Shown: one piece after another, positions 8,050 to 16,746 of the stretch
Layout of the letters: every line of letters begins with the position of its first letter
Position numbering within the stretch: the first letter of the stretch is position 1
DNA from: Bacillus sp. CECT 9360
GTDB taxonomy: Bacteria > Bacillota > Bacilli > Bacillales > DSM-1321
Length of the DNA: 64,000 nt
Assembly (NCBI RefSeq): GCF_918741275.1
Contig: NZ_CAKKNA010000001.1
Coordinates: 248,001-312,000, forward strand
Reading direction: 5' to 3'
Position numbers and translations under genes: made by a program
The notes under the pieces: generated by a model
What the model saw: the letters and a program-made list of their open reading frames with translations, nothing else
Database searches by the model: none
Told to the model about the DNA's origin: nothing

Positions 8050-8365
8050 TGTTTTAAGTCAAACAGAATGCTTAAAGAACCCTGCTTAATTTTCCAAAAT
8101 ATTTCATTATCTGAAAACCATCATAAATAAAAAAATACGACATACATCTTCAATATGTACAAGGTTTTATTTGAAAGAGACAAAATATAAAAATAGTATT
8201 ATTGAATAATAAAGGGACCAATGTCATAGACATAGATTGACTTTATTCTGTCTATCAGAATATAATTCTAATATATCCAAAATAAGTTCAGAATTTTCAT
8301 AAGCTTAAAATTGCTCTGAACTACTTAATTTTTTACATATATACCAAGTGAATGGAGGGTAAGAT
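8050..8365. other. AT-rich intergenic region with two inverted repeats
   Basis: No gene is apparent. ATAGACA (8226-8232) and TGTCTAT (8249-8255) form one inverted repeat. A larger hairpin at 8285-8322 (AGTTCAGA paired with TCTGAACT, plus an inner AATTTT/AAAATT) is followed by a T-rich stretch 40 bp before glnQ. It may be an attenuator or terminator in the glnQ leader. Confidence 0.45.
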
Positions 8366-9094
8366 TTGATCGAATTCAAGGAAGTAAATAAATACTATGG
8401 TGATTTTCAAGTATTGAAAGACATTAATCTTTCGATCAAAAAAGGCGAGGTTGTCGTAATCATCGGGCCTTCTGGTTCCGGAAAAAGTACAATGCTTCGC
8501 TGCATCAATCATCTTGAAACAATCACGAATGGTGAATTAACCGTTAATGATATCTCAGTTGCAGATAAAAAGGCGGATATCAATAAGCTAAGACAAAATA
8601 TCGGGATGGTGTTTCAGCATTTTCATCTGTACCCGCACAAAACGGTGCTGGAGAACATCACGCTTGCACCTATGAAAGTTCTCGGGAAATCGGATAAGGA
8701 AGCGAAAGAAACAGCCAGGTTTTATCTTGAGAAAGTTGGGATTGCTGAAAAGGCGGATGCCTATCCATCTCAGCTTTCCGGTGGTCAGCAGCAGCGTGTT
8801 GCGATTGCCCGGGGGCTTGCGATGAACCCGGAAGTTATGCTGTTTGATGAACCAACATCTGCGCTTGATCCTGAAATGATCGGCGAAGTGCTTGATGTTA
8901 TGAAGGCTTTGGCTAAAGAAGGGATGACCATGGTGGTCGTCACTCATGAAATGGGCTTTGCCAGAGAAGTCGCAGACCGGATTGTCTTCATTGATGAAGG
9001 TAGAATCCTGGAGGAAGCAACACCGGCTGAATTTTATGCCAATCCCCGTGAAGAGCGGGCAAAGCTATTTCTCAGCCGTATTTTAAACCATTAA
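8366..9094 (+). CDS. glnQ: Glutamine-type amino-acid ABC transporter ATPase
   Basis: A 242-residue ABC ATPase of the polar amino-acid uptake (PAAT) family. Walker A is GPSGSGKST (~34-42), the Q-loop is [15 protein letters not shown], the signature is [15 protein letters not shown], Walker B is [14 protein letters not shown], and the H-loop is VVTHEM. It starts with TTG, nine bases after GGAGG. The gene order ATPase, binding protein, permease, permease equals glnQ-glnH-glnM-glnP of B. subtilis. Glutamine or glutamate is the likely cargo, but related arginine or cystine systems cannot be excluded. Confidence 0.9.
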   Translation: MIEFKEVNKYYGDFQVLKDINLSIKKGEVVVIIGPSGSGKSTMLRCINHLETITNGELTVNDISVADKKADINKLRQNIGMVFQHFHLYPHKTVLENITLAPMKVLGKSDKEAKETARFYLEKVGIAEKADAYPSQLSGGQQQRVAIARGLAMNPEVMLFDEPTSALDPEMIGEVLDVMKALAKEGMTMVVVTHEMGFAREVADRIVFIDEGRILEEATPAEFYANPREERAKLFLSRILNH

Positions 9095-9111
9095 ACAACA
9101 GGGGGTAATGT

Positions 9112-9933
9112 ATGTTGAAGAAAAAGAACTTTTTTAAACTGGCACTTATTTCGCTGATGGCTGTCTTGATTTTGGCTGCCTGCGGCGGCGGAGATGATGA
9201 AGCTACAAGCGGTGGGGGCAATGAAGAAAAGGATGCTCTAGCACAGATTAAGGATCGCGACAAAATCGTTATCGGTGTAAAACACGATACTCGATTGTTC
9301 GGATTGAAAAACCCGAGCACTGGTGAAGTCGAAGGATTTGATATTGATATCGCAAAAGAAATTGCGAAGGAAATCCTAGGGGATGAAAGCAAAGTTGAGT
9401 TCAAGGAAGTAACGTCCAAAACAAGAATTCCACTCCTCAACAATGGAGATATCGATGCGATTGTGGCAACAATGACGATTTCGGAAGAACGTAAGAAAGA
9501 AGTAGACTTCACAGATGTTTACTTTGAAGCAGGGCAGTCTCTTCTTGTAAAAAAGGGCAGCAAAATCCAAGGAATTGAAGATTTGAAAAAAGGAACAAAG
9601 GTTTTAGCCGTTAAAGGTTCCACATCTGCCATCAATATTCGTGAAAAAGCTCCTGAAGCAGAAGTATTGGAATTCGAAAACTATGCAGAAGCGTTTACTG
9701 CATTGAAAACTAAAAAAGGTGATGCGTTAACTACAGACGATGCAATCCTTTATGGTATGGCCGAGGAAGATCCGTCTTATGAACTTGTGGGGGGTACTTT
9801 CACTGAAGAGCCATACGGAATTGCCGTGAAAAAAGGGAACACAGAGTTGGTTGATGAAATTAACGATGCTTTGAAAGCCATTAAAGATTCAGGTAAGTAC
9901 GAAGAAATCCAAAATAAATGGATTAAAAAATAA
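9112..9933 (+). CDS. glnH: Amino-acid ABC transporter substrate-binding lipoprotein
   Basis: A 273-residue SBP_bac_3 receptor. The lipoprotein signal ends in the lipobox LAAC with the modified Cys at residue ~24, followed by a Gly/Asp/Glu linker. The binding fold contains GFDIDIAKEIAKEI, ATMTISEERKKEVDFTDVYF and GYGMAEEDPSY-like segments (LYGMAEEDPSYELVGG), typical of glutamine and glutamate receptors. It is anchored outside the membrane and delivers the amino acid to the two permeases that follow. A stable hairpin just after the stop codon probably keeps its mRNA more abundant than the permease mRNA. Confidence 0.9.
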   Translation: MLKKKNFFKLALISLMAVLILAACGGGDDEATSGGGNEEKDALAQIKDRDKIVIGVKHDTRLFGLKNPSTGEVEGFDIDIAKEIAKEILGDESKVEFKEVTSKTRIPLLNNGDIDAIVATMTISEERKKEVDFTDVYFEAGQSLLVKKGSKIQGIEDLKKGTKVLAVKGSTSAINIREKAPEAEVLEFENYAEAFTALKTKKGDALTTDDAILYGMAEEDPSYELVGGTFTEEPYGIAVKKGNTELVDEINDALKAIKDSGKYEEIQNKWIKK

Positions 9934-9948
9934 GAAATACTATCTTTA

Positions 9949-9983
9949 TTAATCAGGATGGGCGCATCGCTCATCCTGATTAA
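9949..9983 (+). promoter_or_regulatory. Intra-operon hairpin between glnH and the first permease
   Basis: TTAATCAGGATG (9949-9960) pairs perfectly with CATCCTGATTAA (9972-9983), with an inner GCG/CGC. There is no T run, and the permease ribosome binding site follows within 5 nt. This fits an mRNA-stabilising or partly terminating element that favours the binding protein. Confidence 0.7.
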
Positions 9984-10001
9984 TTAGGAGGCGATAATAC
10001 A

Positions 10002-10640
10002 TTGCTTGATTTTACCATTCTTACTGGAAATTTAGATCAATATTTAGAAGGTTTTAGAGTTACAGTCATTGCCAGTCTTATTGCCCTTGTGGCGAGCTTT
10101 CTGCTTGGAATACTCATTGCTGTTTTTCGCATAGCACCATTTAAGCCTCTAAACTGGCTCGGCACCATGTATGTAGAGTTTATCCGAAATATACCACTGT
10201 TGATCATTGTATTTTTCTTTTTCTTCGGTCTAGGTTTCTCTGGATTGACTGCAGGGACGGTTGGATTGACGATTTACACCTCTTCATTCATTGCGGAAGC
10301 AATCCGTGCGGGAATACTTGCGGTACCTAAAGGGCAGATGGAAGCTGCCCGTTCATCAGGATTATCTTATGGACAAACAATGCGGCTCATCATCTTGCCT
10401 CAAGCTATCAAAATAGTTATTCCACCACTTGGCAACCAATTTATTAATCTCGTTAAAAACTCTTCTATATTAGGAATCGTCGCCGGACTGGATTTAATGT
10501 ACCAGGGCGATTTGATCTCTTCACGAACGTTTGTAGTCTTTGACGTGTATATTTTTGTTGCCTTATTCTATCTGATTCTTACCATACCATTAAGCCTTGG
10601 CGTAGGTTACTTGGAAAAACGCCTGGCTAAGAGTAATTGA
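10002..10640 (+). CDS. glnM: Amino-acid ABC transporter permease
   Basis: A 212-residue HisM-type permease with about five membrane segments. The cytoplasmic EAA loop that contacts the ATPase is EAARSSGLSYGQTMRLIILPQA. It begins with TTG 10 nt after TTAGGAGGC. Family, length and operon position all support a membrane subunit of the glutamine-type importer. It is 31% or so similar by eye to the next gene, with the same GQMEAARSSGLSY loop, so the two probably form a heterodimeric pore. Confidence 0.87.
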   Translation: MLDFTILTGNLDQYLEGFRVTVIASLIALVASFLLGILIAVFRIAPFKPLNWLGTMYVEFIRNIPLLIIVFFFFFGLGFSGLTAGTVGLTIYTSSFIAEAIRAGILAVPKGQMEAARSSGLSYGQTMRLIILPQAIKIVIPPLGNQFINLVKNSSILGIVAGLDLMYQGDLISSRTFVVFDVYIFVALFYLILTIPLSLGVGYLEKRLAKSN

Positions 10641-10653
10641 AGGAGGTGCCACG

Positions 10654-11304
10654 ATGGATTTCATTGGTGCTTATTCTCCCGACCATTTAACATTTTTGCT
10701 TGAAGGCTTCTGGGTTACGCTTAAGGTGGCATTCATTTCAATCATTTTAAGTTTCATAATCGGAGGGGCAATTGGTACGTTGCGTTATGCGAATATCCCG
10801 GTAGTTTCACAGATTCTCGCAGTCGTTGTGGAGACGATTCGTAACCTGCCGTTGTTATTGATCATATTCTTTACATATTTTGCTCTTCCGGAAATCGGCA
10901 TTAAATTGGAAGTCACCTATGCCGCCATTGCCGCTTTAACGGTATTCGAATCTGCGATGTTATCGGAAGTCATCCGAAGCGGATTGAATTCCGTTGAGAA
11001 AGGGCAGATGGAAGCAGCGCGGTCATCCGGACTTTCTTATATACAAACGCTCCAGCATATCATTATGCCACAGGCCCTAAGAAGAATGGTACCGCCAATC
11101 GTCAGCCAGTTTATCTCCTTACTGAAGGATACTTCATTGGCTGTTGTAATAGCATTGCCGGAACTTATGCATCATGGCCAGGTTATTTATGCCCAGAAAG
11201 ATTCTTATATCATTCCGATTTTTGTCATTGTGGCGATCATGTACTTTGTCGTGAATTTCGCACTGTCCCAGATTGCCCGAAGATTGGAAGTTAAGAGAGC
11301 ATAA
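10654..11304 (+). CDS. glnP: Amino-acid ABC transporter permease
   Basis: A 216-residue inner-membrane permease paralogous to the preceding one. The EAA loop is EAARSSGLSYIQTLQHIIMPQA, and the membrane segments are evident, including VAFISIILSFIIGGAIG at the N-terminus and IPIFVIVAIMYFVVNFAL at the C-terminus. A strong AAGGAGGTG site precedes the ATG, 13 nt after the upstream stop. It is the last gene of the operon and is followed by a terminator. Confidence 0.87.
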   Translation: MDFIGAYSPDHLTFLLEGFWVTLKVAFISIILSFIIGGAIGTLRYANIPVVSQILAVVVETIRNLPLLLIIFFTYFALPEIGIKLEVTYAAIAALTVFESAMLSEVIRSGLNSVEKGQMEAARSSGLSYIQTLQHIIMPQALRRMVPPIVSQFISLLKDTSLAVVIALPELMHHGQVIYAQKDSYIIPIFVIVAIMYFVVNFALSQIARRLEVKRA

Positions 11305-11306
11305 CA

Positions 11307-11342
11307 AAGATCTGACTCGAACCTGAGTCAGGTCTTCTTTTG
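11307..11342 (+). terminator. Terminator of the gln operon
   Basis: AAGATCTGACTC (11307) pairs with GAGTCAGGTCTT (11325), with one G-U pair, followed by CTTTTGT. Confidence 0.85.
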
Positions 11343-11374
11343 TGATAAATACCTCATTATTAAAATTAGTAACA

Positions 11375-11643
11375 ATAATTAAGCGATGATGGAAAGTAGT
11401 AAACATAATAAACATGTCAGAGAGCTGATGGATGGTGTAAATCAGCATGGGTCTTTTGTTGAATGGGCTTTTGGGACTGACTTTTAGTAAGTCCCGGCGG
11501 AGAGTCTTACCGTCACAAGAGTCATCGAATTGAAAGCCAAGAGGTTTCTGTACGTTTTTTGAAGTTCGTTATGTTTTCATAAACAAATGCAGGTGGCAGC
11601 ATGGGTCTTCCGTCCTTTTTATAGGGATGGAAGGCCTTTTTTG
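11375..11643 (+). promoter_or_regulatory. T-box riboswitch, tryptophan-type, now orphaned
   Basis: T-box leader hallmarks appear in order. They are a Stem I base with GGAAAGTAGTA (11391-11401), AGAGAGCTGATGG and the GGTG loop (11420-11436), and a specifier loop GAATGGG whose UGG triplet (11464-11466) is the Trp codon. A 6-bp stem GGGACT/AGTCCC follows, then CCGGCGG...TTACCGT. The T-box-like sequence GCAGGTGGCAGCATG (11589-11603) has UGGC complementary to a GCCA tRNA end, fitting G73 of bacterial tRNA-Trp. The terminator GGTCTTCCGTCC/GGATGGAAGGCC with a six-T run ends at 11642. The T-box departs from the consensus AGGGTGGNACCGCG, so it may be eroding. Only a fragment of trpS follows. Confidence 0.8.
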
Positions 11644-11685
11644 CTTTCTGAATTCCATTAATATCTGTAGGCAAATTAGAAAGGG

Positions 11686-11841
11686 ATGATGGAGGGCATC
11701 CGCTGGGGAGAAGCAAAGAAGGAGTTGCTTAAGGTGATCGATCCTTTTGTTTCCAAACCTAGGGAGCAATATAATAATCTTATGTAAACTGGATAAAGGC
11801 TTAATGAAATCCTGATGCCGAAGCTAAAAAAGCGCGAATAG
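11686..11841 (+). pseudogene. trpS: Remnant of tryptophanyl-tRNA synthetase C-terminus
   Basis: The frame starting ATGATGGAGGGC encodes GIRWGEAKKELLKVIDPF and then REQYNNLM, which resembles the C-terminal helical region of TrpS (WGEAKK...REKYE...DEIL). It is broken by stop codons at 11785 and 11794, then continues RLNEILMPKLKK to TAG at 11839. The nucleotide-binding body (about 270 residues) is missing between the T-box terminator and this tail. A Trp-specific leader directly upstream makes the identity much more likely. A functional trpS must exist elsewhere. Confidence 0.7.
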
Positions 11842-11973
11842 GAAACAAACCATTTTTACCTGAAATCAAAAATAATTGGAATCCGTTACTGACATTTACG
11901 CTCCTGCCTAAAATGGTTCACCTCCCAAGCCTATCAGTGCATATGCTTATAGAGGAAGGTAGGGAGATCTCGA

Positions 11974-12699
11974 ATGAAAATCTTTAATAAATATAATAAC
12001 CAAAGTGCATTATCATCTTGGCAGCTGGCTGCCCTTGATTCATTCTCTGAAAAAATGAGTGATTCAACTAAAATGTTTCCCTGCATTCCGGCAACGCAGG
12101 GTTTTGCCCTTAATCAGTTACGCTATGGCTTTGCCGGAAAACCGGGTGAAGAAACGACATCAGCGGAAGTGGCCGCCCTATTAAAAGAATTTACGATACA
12201 ATCAAGGGAATTCGGCAATTATACATCGTTGATCGTCTTTTTAGATACTCCTGACGAAATGGTAGAGGATGGCTCTGTTGATTATTTTGAAGAATTATTC
12301 TGGAAGCTTTTAAACCAAATGGCTTCCATCGATGAAAAGGAATGGGTGGTTCCCATTCCTTTGGATCCTGAAAATTCCTTATGGGAATATTGCTTTCATG
12401 GTGAGCGCTATTTCATATATTGTGCAACACCTGCGCATGTGAACAGGAAAAGCAGGCACTTTCCCTGTTTTATGCTAGCCATCACACCAAGATGGGCTCT
12501 CACTAATTTTGATCTTAATAGTAAATATGCTAATAAAATCAGAGACAACATTAAAGCCAGATTAATAGAATATGATTCCATTCCGCCTCATAGCAGTCTA
12601 AATAATTACGGTTCAGCTAATAACTTCGAGTGGAAACAATACTTTCTGAGAGATGATGCAACCTTACTCGGTTCCTGCCCATTTTCACGGAAAAATTAA
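11974..12699 (+). CDS. YqcI/YcgG-family protein (heme-dependent N-hydroxylase-like)
   Basis: A 241-residue protein of the YqcI/YcgG family. FPCIPATQGFALNQLRYGF lies near the N-terminus, ERYFIYCATPAHVNRKSRHFPCFMLAITPRW in the middle, and it ends in the family's typical CPFSRKN. A characterised member (GntA of guanitoxin synthesis) is a heme enzyme that N-hydroxylates a guanidine group, so an oxidative role is plausible, but the substrate here is unknown. It is monocistronic, with GGTAGGGAGATCTCG upstream of the ATG. No partner biosynthetic genes are adjacent. Confidence 0.8.
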   Translation: MKIFNKYNNQSALSSWQLAALDSFSEKMSDSTKMFPCIPATQGFALNQLRYGFAGKPGEETTSAEVAALLKEFTIQSREFGNYTSLIVFLDTPDEMVEDGSVDYFEELFWKLLNQMASIDEKEWVVPIPLDPENSLWEYCFHGERYFIYCATPAHVNRKSRHFPCFMLAITPRWALTNFDLNSKYANKIRDNIKARLIEYDSIPPHSSLNNYGSANNFEWKQYFLRDDATLLGSCPFSRKN

Positions 12700-12872
12700 C
12701 TTTGTACAGAAGGGGAAAGCTTTCATTGAAATTGTTAAATTGTATAAAAATTACACTTACCAACAGAAATATAACAAAGAAAATGTTTAAATATTTTGTT
12801 TATTGCACGGTCTCTTTCATGTATGATAAAGGTTAAAAGAACATTTATTGACGTTAGCAGGTGGAAAATAAA

Positions 12873-13336
12873 GTGATTCACAGTGTCAAAAATACTAAAT
12901 TAAAAATTGCCTTATTGGCATCTTCCTATCTTTTATTTTCCATTTTTCTTTTGATTTACTTATTATTTTTTGGTTTTTACCGGCAATCGGTAACCGTACA
13001 AGATTATAATCTAGTGCCTTTTAAAACAATCATGATGTATATCTCTCATTCCTCACAGTTTAATACAGGCATTATGTTCAATAACCTTGCAGGAAACGAA
13101 TTGGCATTCATGCCGCTCGGATTTTTTTTTCCATCATTACTTAATCGTGAATTCACGGTATTAAAAATTATGATTCTGTCATTTACTGTTTCGCTTTCTG
13201 TAGAGTGCATCCAGTATTATTATCAAATTGGCGGCTTTGATGTCGATGATATCATCCTCAATACAGTTGGGGAATGGCCGGTTTTTGGCTGGCCAAGCTA
13301 GTTATTTATGTGAAACAAAGAGTGTTTTATAACTAG
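12873..13336 (+). pseudogene. VanZ-like membrane protein with a frameshift
   Basis: A VanZ-family integral membrane protein. The first segment is IALLASSYLLFSIFLLIYLLFFG; the conserved LVPFKTI, GNELAFMPLGFFFP and GGFDVDDIILNTVG motifs follow. At a run of four G (13269-13272) the frame ends early with WPVFGWPS. In the +1 frame the sequence continues GMAGFWLAKLVIY to a stop at 13334-13336, exactly what the family needs. One missing G explains it, either a real mutation or a sequencing error. I prefer the GTG at 12873, eight bases after AGGTGG, over the GTG at 12861, which lies inside that site. Function unknown; VanZ itself gives low-level teicoplanin resistance. Confidence 0.75.
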
Positions 13337-13387
13337 CAATGATCTTACAGTTAGTATCTATAAAATGATCGTAGAGGTGATTTGCAG

Positions 13388-13894
13388 TTGGTTACCATTC
13401 AAAAAGCTGAACCCGAGCATGTAGAAGGAATAGCAAAGGTTTGCTCCGATGGGTACCGAGCTACCTATCAGGAAACCCATACCCAAGAATATATTGAAAG
13501 AATCATATCCGAATTTTATAATCACGAACGGATTTTGAAGGAAATCTTCGAGCGACAGCCTGGGTGGAATGGCTGGTTTGTTGCTTTGGAAGAAGGAATC
13601 GTAGTAGGGGCAGGGGGCGGAGGAATGACTGGCCCGGCAACAGGTGAAGTGTTTGTGCTCTACCTAGACACGCAAAGAAGGAACGAAGGCATCGGCTCAA
13701 AATTATTAGCCACCATCACAGAGGAACAAATTAGACAGGGTGCGAACGAGCAATGGGTTTCCGTTAGCAAAGGGAATGATAAGGGCATCCCATTTTATGA
13801 GGCTCGTGGTTTTGTAAAAGATTCCGAGAAAAGTTCATACGGTAATAGCAAAGGTGAAGATTATGCTTCGCTGCGATATCGCAAGGTTCTTTAA
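13388..13894 (+). CDS. GNAT-family N-acetyltransferase
   Basis: A 168-residue acetyltransferase. The acetyl-CoA binding motif A is VLYLDTQRRNEGIGSKLLATI, and FYEARGFVKD is the C-terminal motif B. The acceptor substrate is not predictable. I take the TTG at 13388, seven bases after GAGGTGA; the TTG at 13382 is too close to that site. It stands alone, convergent with chrA, and the two share a hairpin between their ends. Confidence 0.82.
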   Translation: MVTIQKAEPEHVEGIAKVCSDGYRATYQETHTQEYIERIISEFYNHERILKEIFERQPGWNGWFVALEEGIVVGAGGGGMTGPATGEVFVLYLDTQRRNEGIGSKLLATITEEQIRQGANEQWVSVSKGNDKGIPFYEARGFVKDSEKSSYGNSKGEDYASLRYRKVL

Positions 13895-13896
13895 GA

Positions 13897-13927
13897 GATG
13901 AAAACCGGCTAAAAGCCGGATTCCATC
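13897..13927. terminator. Bidirectional hairpin between the acetyltransferase and chrA
   Basis: AAACCGGCT (13902) pairs with AGCCGGATT (13914), extended by GATG/CATC at the base. On the minus strand TTTTC follows the stem. It probably ends both convergent transcripts. Confidence 0.6.
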
Positions 13928-13930
13928 TAA

Positions 13931-15103
13931 CTAATAAAACGAAATGAGCCATCCGCAGATTGCCCCGGCAACTACAACAAGCCACACAGGAATTTTCCAG
14001 AAGGCAAGCATCGAAAATAATAATGCGGAAAGTGCAAAGTCTTGCGGTTTTACTATCGCGCTGGTCCATATAGGATGATAGAAAGCGGCTATTAAAAGAC
14101 CAACAACTCCAGCGTTAACTCCCATAAGTGCACCGGTGATACTAGGATTGCGGCGGATGCTGTTCCAAAATGGCAGGGTGCCGATAACCAGCAGATATGC
14201 AGGCAGAAAAATCGCTACGGTCGCAAGCAAGCCACTAGACCATCCGCCGATCACTGTGCCAATATAAGAGGCAAATGTAAACAAAGGACCAGGAACTGCT
14301 TGAGCAGCTCCATAGCCTGTCAAAAACGCATCTTCGGTTAACAAACCTTCCGCGACAAATTCGCCTTCCAATAACGGAAGCACAACATGACCGCCTCCAA
14401 ATACTAGCGAACCGGCTCTATAAAAGCTATCAAACATGGCGAGCCACCGGATATCGAAAAAAGCACGGACAATCGGAAGTGTAATCAATAAAATAACAAA
14501 AATGGATAGACAAATAGCTCCGGCTTTATATGAGACTGGACACTTTAACTCCGTTTCAGCAGTATTGTCTTGATTTCTATAAAGCAAAAACCCAGTTATG
14601 CCGGCCAAGATAATGAAAACAATCTGAGTTATAGTCGATGGCCATATCAAAATACCAATCATGACAAATAAGGCAATCGATTTTCTTGGGGCATCAGGTG
14701 TCAGTGTTTTCGACATTCCCACTATCGCATGGGCTACAATAGCAACGGCCACAAGCTTTAGGCCATGAATAAAACCACTCTCGTTAAATGCGAAACGATC
14801 AATGAACAACGCGAAGATTATTAGAGCAAGCATGGAAGGTAGCGTGAATCCGATAAAAGAAATCAAGCCACCGAGCATGCCTCCACGTATTGTACCTATT
14901 CCAATGCCGACCTGGCTGCTGGCAGGGCCGGGAAGAAACTGGCACAGAGCTACCAGGTCCGCATAAGTCTTTTCATCCAGCCATCTTCTTCGTTTAATAT
15001 ATTCCTCATGAAAATAACCCAAGTGTGCGATTGGACCACCAAACGAAGTGAATCCCAGTTTTAAAGAAACGAAAAAGATATCTATTAATTTTTTTAATTT
15101 CAT
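13931..15103 (-). CDS. chrA: Chromate transporter (two-domain ChrA)
   Basis: A 390-residue CHR-family membrane protein with two homologous halves. Half one contains LGFTSFGGPIAHLGYF and CQFLPGPASSQVGIGIG; half two contains RAGSLVFGGGHVVLPLLEGEF and AQAVPGPLFTFASYIG. These FGGP/FGGGHV and PGP motifs are diagnostic. Long-chain members export chromate using the proton motive force, although many chromosomal copies have not been tested. The ATG is preceded by GGGAGAA. Monocistronic. Confidence 0.92.
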   Translation of the reverse strand: MKLKKLIDIFFVSLKLGFTSFGGPIAHLGYFHEEYIKRRRWLDEKTYADLVALCQFLPGPASSQVGIGIGTIRGGMLGGLISFIGFTLPSMLALIIFALFIDRFAFNESGFIHGLKLVAVAIVAHAIVGMSKTLTPDAPRKSIALFVMIGILIWPSTITQIVFIILAGITGFLLYRNQDNTAETELKCPVSYKAGAICLSIFVILLITLPIVRAFFDIRWLAMFDSFYRAGSLVFGGGHVVLPLLEGEFVAEGLLTEDAFLTGYGAAQAVPGPLFTFASYIGTVIGGWSSGLLATVAIFLPAYLLVIGTLPFWNSIRRNPSITGALMGVNAGVVGLLIAAFYHPIWTSAIVKPQDFALSALLFSMLAFWKIPVWLVVVAGAICGWLISFY

Positions 15104-15393
15104 GTATGTATTCTCCCAAGATTTTAATATGAATTCATTTAAACTGTAGCAGAAAAGCGAAGTGAAGGGTAAAAGATTAAAAAAAGTTTACAAATCATTT
15201 ACATGGAAAATCCTGCTTTTTCATTACAAGATATACTCCAATATTACGGTACATAACAATAAAATTACATATATTAAAACGAACTTTATACCCACTTATT
15301 TATTCATTCATAGAACGAAAGGTTTAGCAAGCAAGGTGAGAGGGTAATAAACAAATAAATACATATAACCAGTAATTTAGGGAGGTTTTTTAC
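15104..15393. other. AT-rich intergenic region before the 40-residue peptide gene
   Basis: No convincing gene in either strand. The strand facing chrA holds its ribosome binding site; the rest is very AT-rich and probably carries the promoter of the small peptide gene. Nothing else supportable seen. Confidence 0.4.
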
Positions 15394-15516
15394 ATGTTGA
15401 ATATTGATATTGATCAATTATTGGAAGCTACAGCCGAAATTGCTGACGATGGTTATTCTTTAGAATTAAGCAAAGTGGACATTGATAAACTGCTCGATAA
15501 TACAATGGATTGGTAA
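15394..15516 (+). CDS. Small acidic 40-residue peptide, unknown
   Basis: An ATG eight bases after a strong AGGGAGG site begins a 40-codon frame that is followed within 3 nt by a terminator, so it is a compact transcription unit. The peptide is acidic and without cysteine. It contains an apparent internal duplication (NIDIDQLLEAT and KVDIDKLLDNT) and ends in MDW. There is no signal peptide or membrane segment. It lies 96 bp upstream of a histidine kinase/response regulator pair. I do not recognise it; a signalling or regulatory peptide is possible but unproven. Confidence 0.6.
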   Translation: MLNIDIDQLLEATAEIADDGYSLELSKVDIDKLLDNTMDW

Positions 15517-15518
15517 CG

Positions 15519-15547
15519 AAGCCGGGATAAAGCCCCTGGCTTTTTTT
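15519..15547 (+). terminator. Terminator of the small peptide gene
   Basis: AAGCCGGG (15519) pairs with CCCTGGCTT (15534) with one mismatch and is followed by a T7 run. Confidence 0.8.
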
Positions 15548-15612
15548 ATTTCTTATATTCTTAATTAAGTAGTAATATAAAAGTATCGAAACGAAAAGCT
15601 TAGGTGAATACA

Positions 15613-16731
15613 ATGCGTGAACAGGACCATTTATCGGAATTGACGATATTAAAAGAAATAGCGGAGACATTGAATGAAGGGACAGACCTGACGCTTGTGC
15701 TGAACGATGTTTTAACCAAGCTCCTTGAAGTCACCGGCTTCGAAACAGGATGGCTTTTTCTTTTTGACGAAAAAGGTGAAGTTAGGATGGTCACCTCGAG
15801 AAATCTACCCCCAGCGCTTCTGAATGAAACAGAACAGCCGATGTGCGGCAATGATTGTTGGTGTGTGGGACAATATGAGGACGGGCGGCTTCAAAAGGCC
15901 ACAAATATTATTGAATGCAAACGTCTGGAGGAGGCCATAAAGCATAATTGGGGGGAAACAAGAGGTCTGACCCATCATGCCACAGTGCCTTTGCGGTCCG
16001 GGAATGAACGTTTCGGAATCCTGAATGTCGCTTCTGCGGGAAAAGACCGTTTTAAAGGAGAAGAACTGGCTTTGTTAGAAGCTATAGCATTCCAGATCGG
16101 GAATACAATCAAACGGATACGGTTAACTGAACAAGCAAAAGAAGTTGCGTTATTAGAAGAGCGGAATAGACTGGCCCAGGATTTGCATGATTCAGTCAGC
16201 CAACTATTGTATTCCATCAATCTGATGGCAAAAGCCGGAACTGCTGCAGAAGAAAAAGAAGAGAACAGTGAAATCTTTAAAAATATCCAAAGCATAACCC
16301 GACATGCTCAGGCAGAAATGAAAGCGCTCATTTGGCAGCTGCGGCCAAAAGGGCTTGAGAAAGGAATCATAAGTGCTTTGACCGGTTACAGTGAAATGTT
16401 AGGTTTGCATATGACCAGCACAGCAAACGGGGTCGTAGTATTGCCAGCACAAATTGAGGAGGCGCTTTGGCGGATTGGGCAGGAAGCAATAAATAACTGC
16501 CATAAGCATTCCGGCGAGCGAGTAATCTCTTTTGACTTCACTTTTAAGTCCAATCTTGTTGAATTGGTCATCAAGGATAGAGGCTGCGGTTTTTCTTACG
16601 ACTCCCAGGTTGACCTGCCATCGATGGGCTTAAGGAATATGAAAGACCGAGCTGAAGCTCTGAATGGACAATTCAGTTTATTGACAAGCCATGGGGAAGG
16701 AACGGTTATCTTTGTTTCGATTCCCTTTTAG
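15613..16731 (+). CDS. GAF-domain sensor histidine kinase (NarL-type, YhcY-like)
   Basis: A 372-residue cytoplasmic kinase. A GAF sensor occupies roughly residues 20-165 (NDVLTKLLEVTGFETGWLFLFDEKG, with GNDCWCVG). A HisKA_3 dimerisation helix has the phosphoacceptor His192 in LAQDLHDSVSQLL, and a HATPase domain ends with GMGLRNMKDRAEAL-type residues (PSMGLRNMKDRAEALNG). There is no membrane segment. The ATG at 15613 has AGGTGA five bases before it; a GTG three codons earlier overlaps that site. The response regulator follows after 15 nt. Architecture matches YhcY of B. subtilis; the signal is unknown. Cysteines in the GAF domain could bind a ligand or metal. Confidence 0.88.
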   Translation: MREQDHLSELTILKEIAETLNEGTDLTLVLNDVLTKLLEVTGFETGWLFLFDEKGEVRMVTSRNLPPALLNETEQPMCGNDCWCVGQYEDGRLQKATNIIECKRLEEAIKHNWGETRGLTHHATVPLRSGNERFGILNVASAGKDRFKGEELALLEAIAFQIGNTIKRIRLTEQAKEVALLEERNRLAQDLHDSVSQLLYSINLMAKAGTAAEEKEENSEIFKNIQSITRHAQAEMKALIWQLRPKGLEKGIISALTGYSEMLGLHMTSTANGVVVLPAQIEEALWRIGQEAINNCHKHSGERVISFDFTFKSNLVELVIKDRGCGFSYDSQVDLPSMGLRNMKDRAEALNGQFSLLTSHGEGTVIFVSIPF

Positions 16732-16746
16732 GAGGTAGCAGCTTTC

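Noticed and set aside
11522..11769. Minus-strand frames of about 65 codons
   Set aside because: They run antisense through the T-box terminator and the trpS remnant and show no family features.
15162..15347. 61-codon frame upstream of the small peptide gene
   Set aside because: AT-rich with biased Lys/Ile/Asn composition, no good ribosome binding site and no recognisable features.
15394..15516. ComX-like pheromone before a sensor kinase
   Set aside because: Although short and ending near a Trp, it has no ComX-like sequence, there is no ComQ gene, and the kinase is a soluble GAF type rather than membrane ComP.
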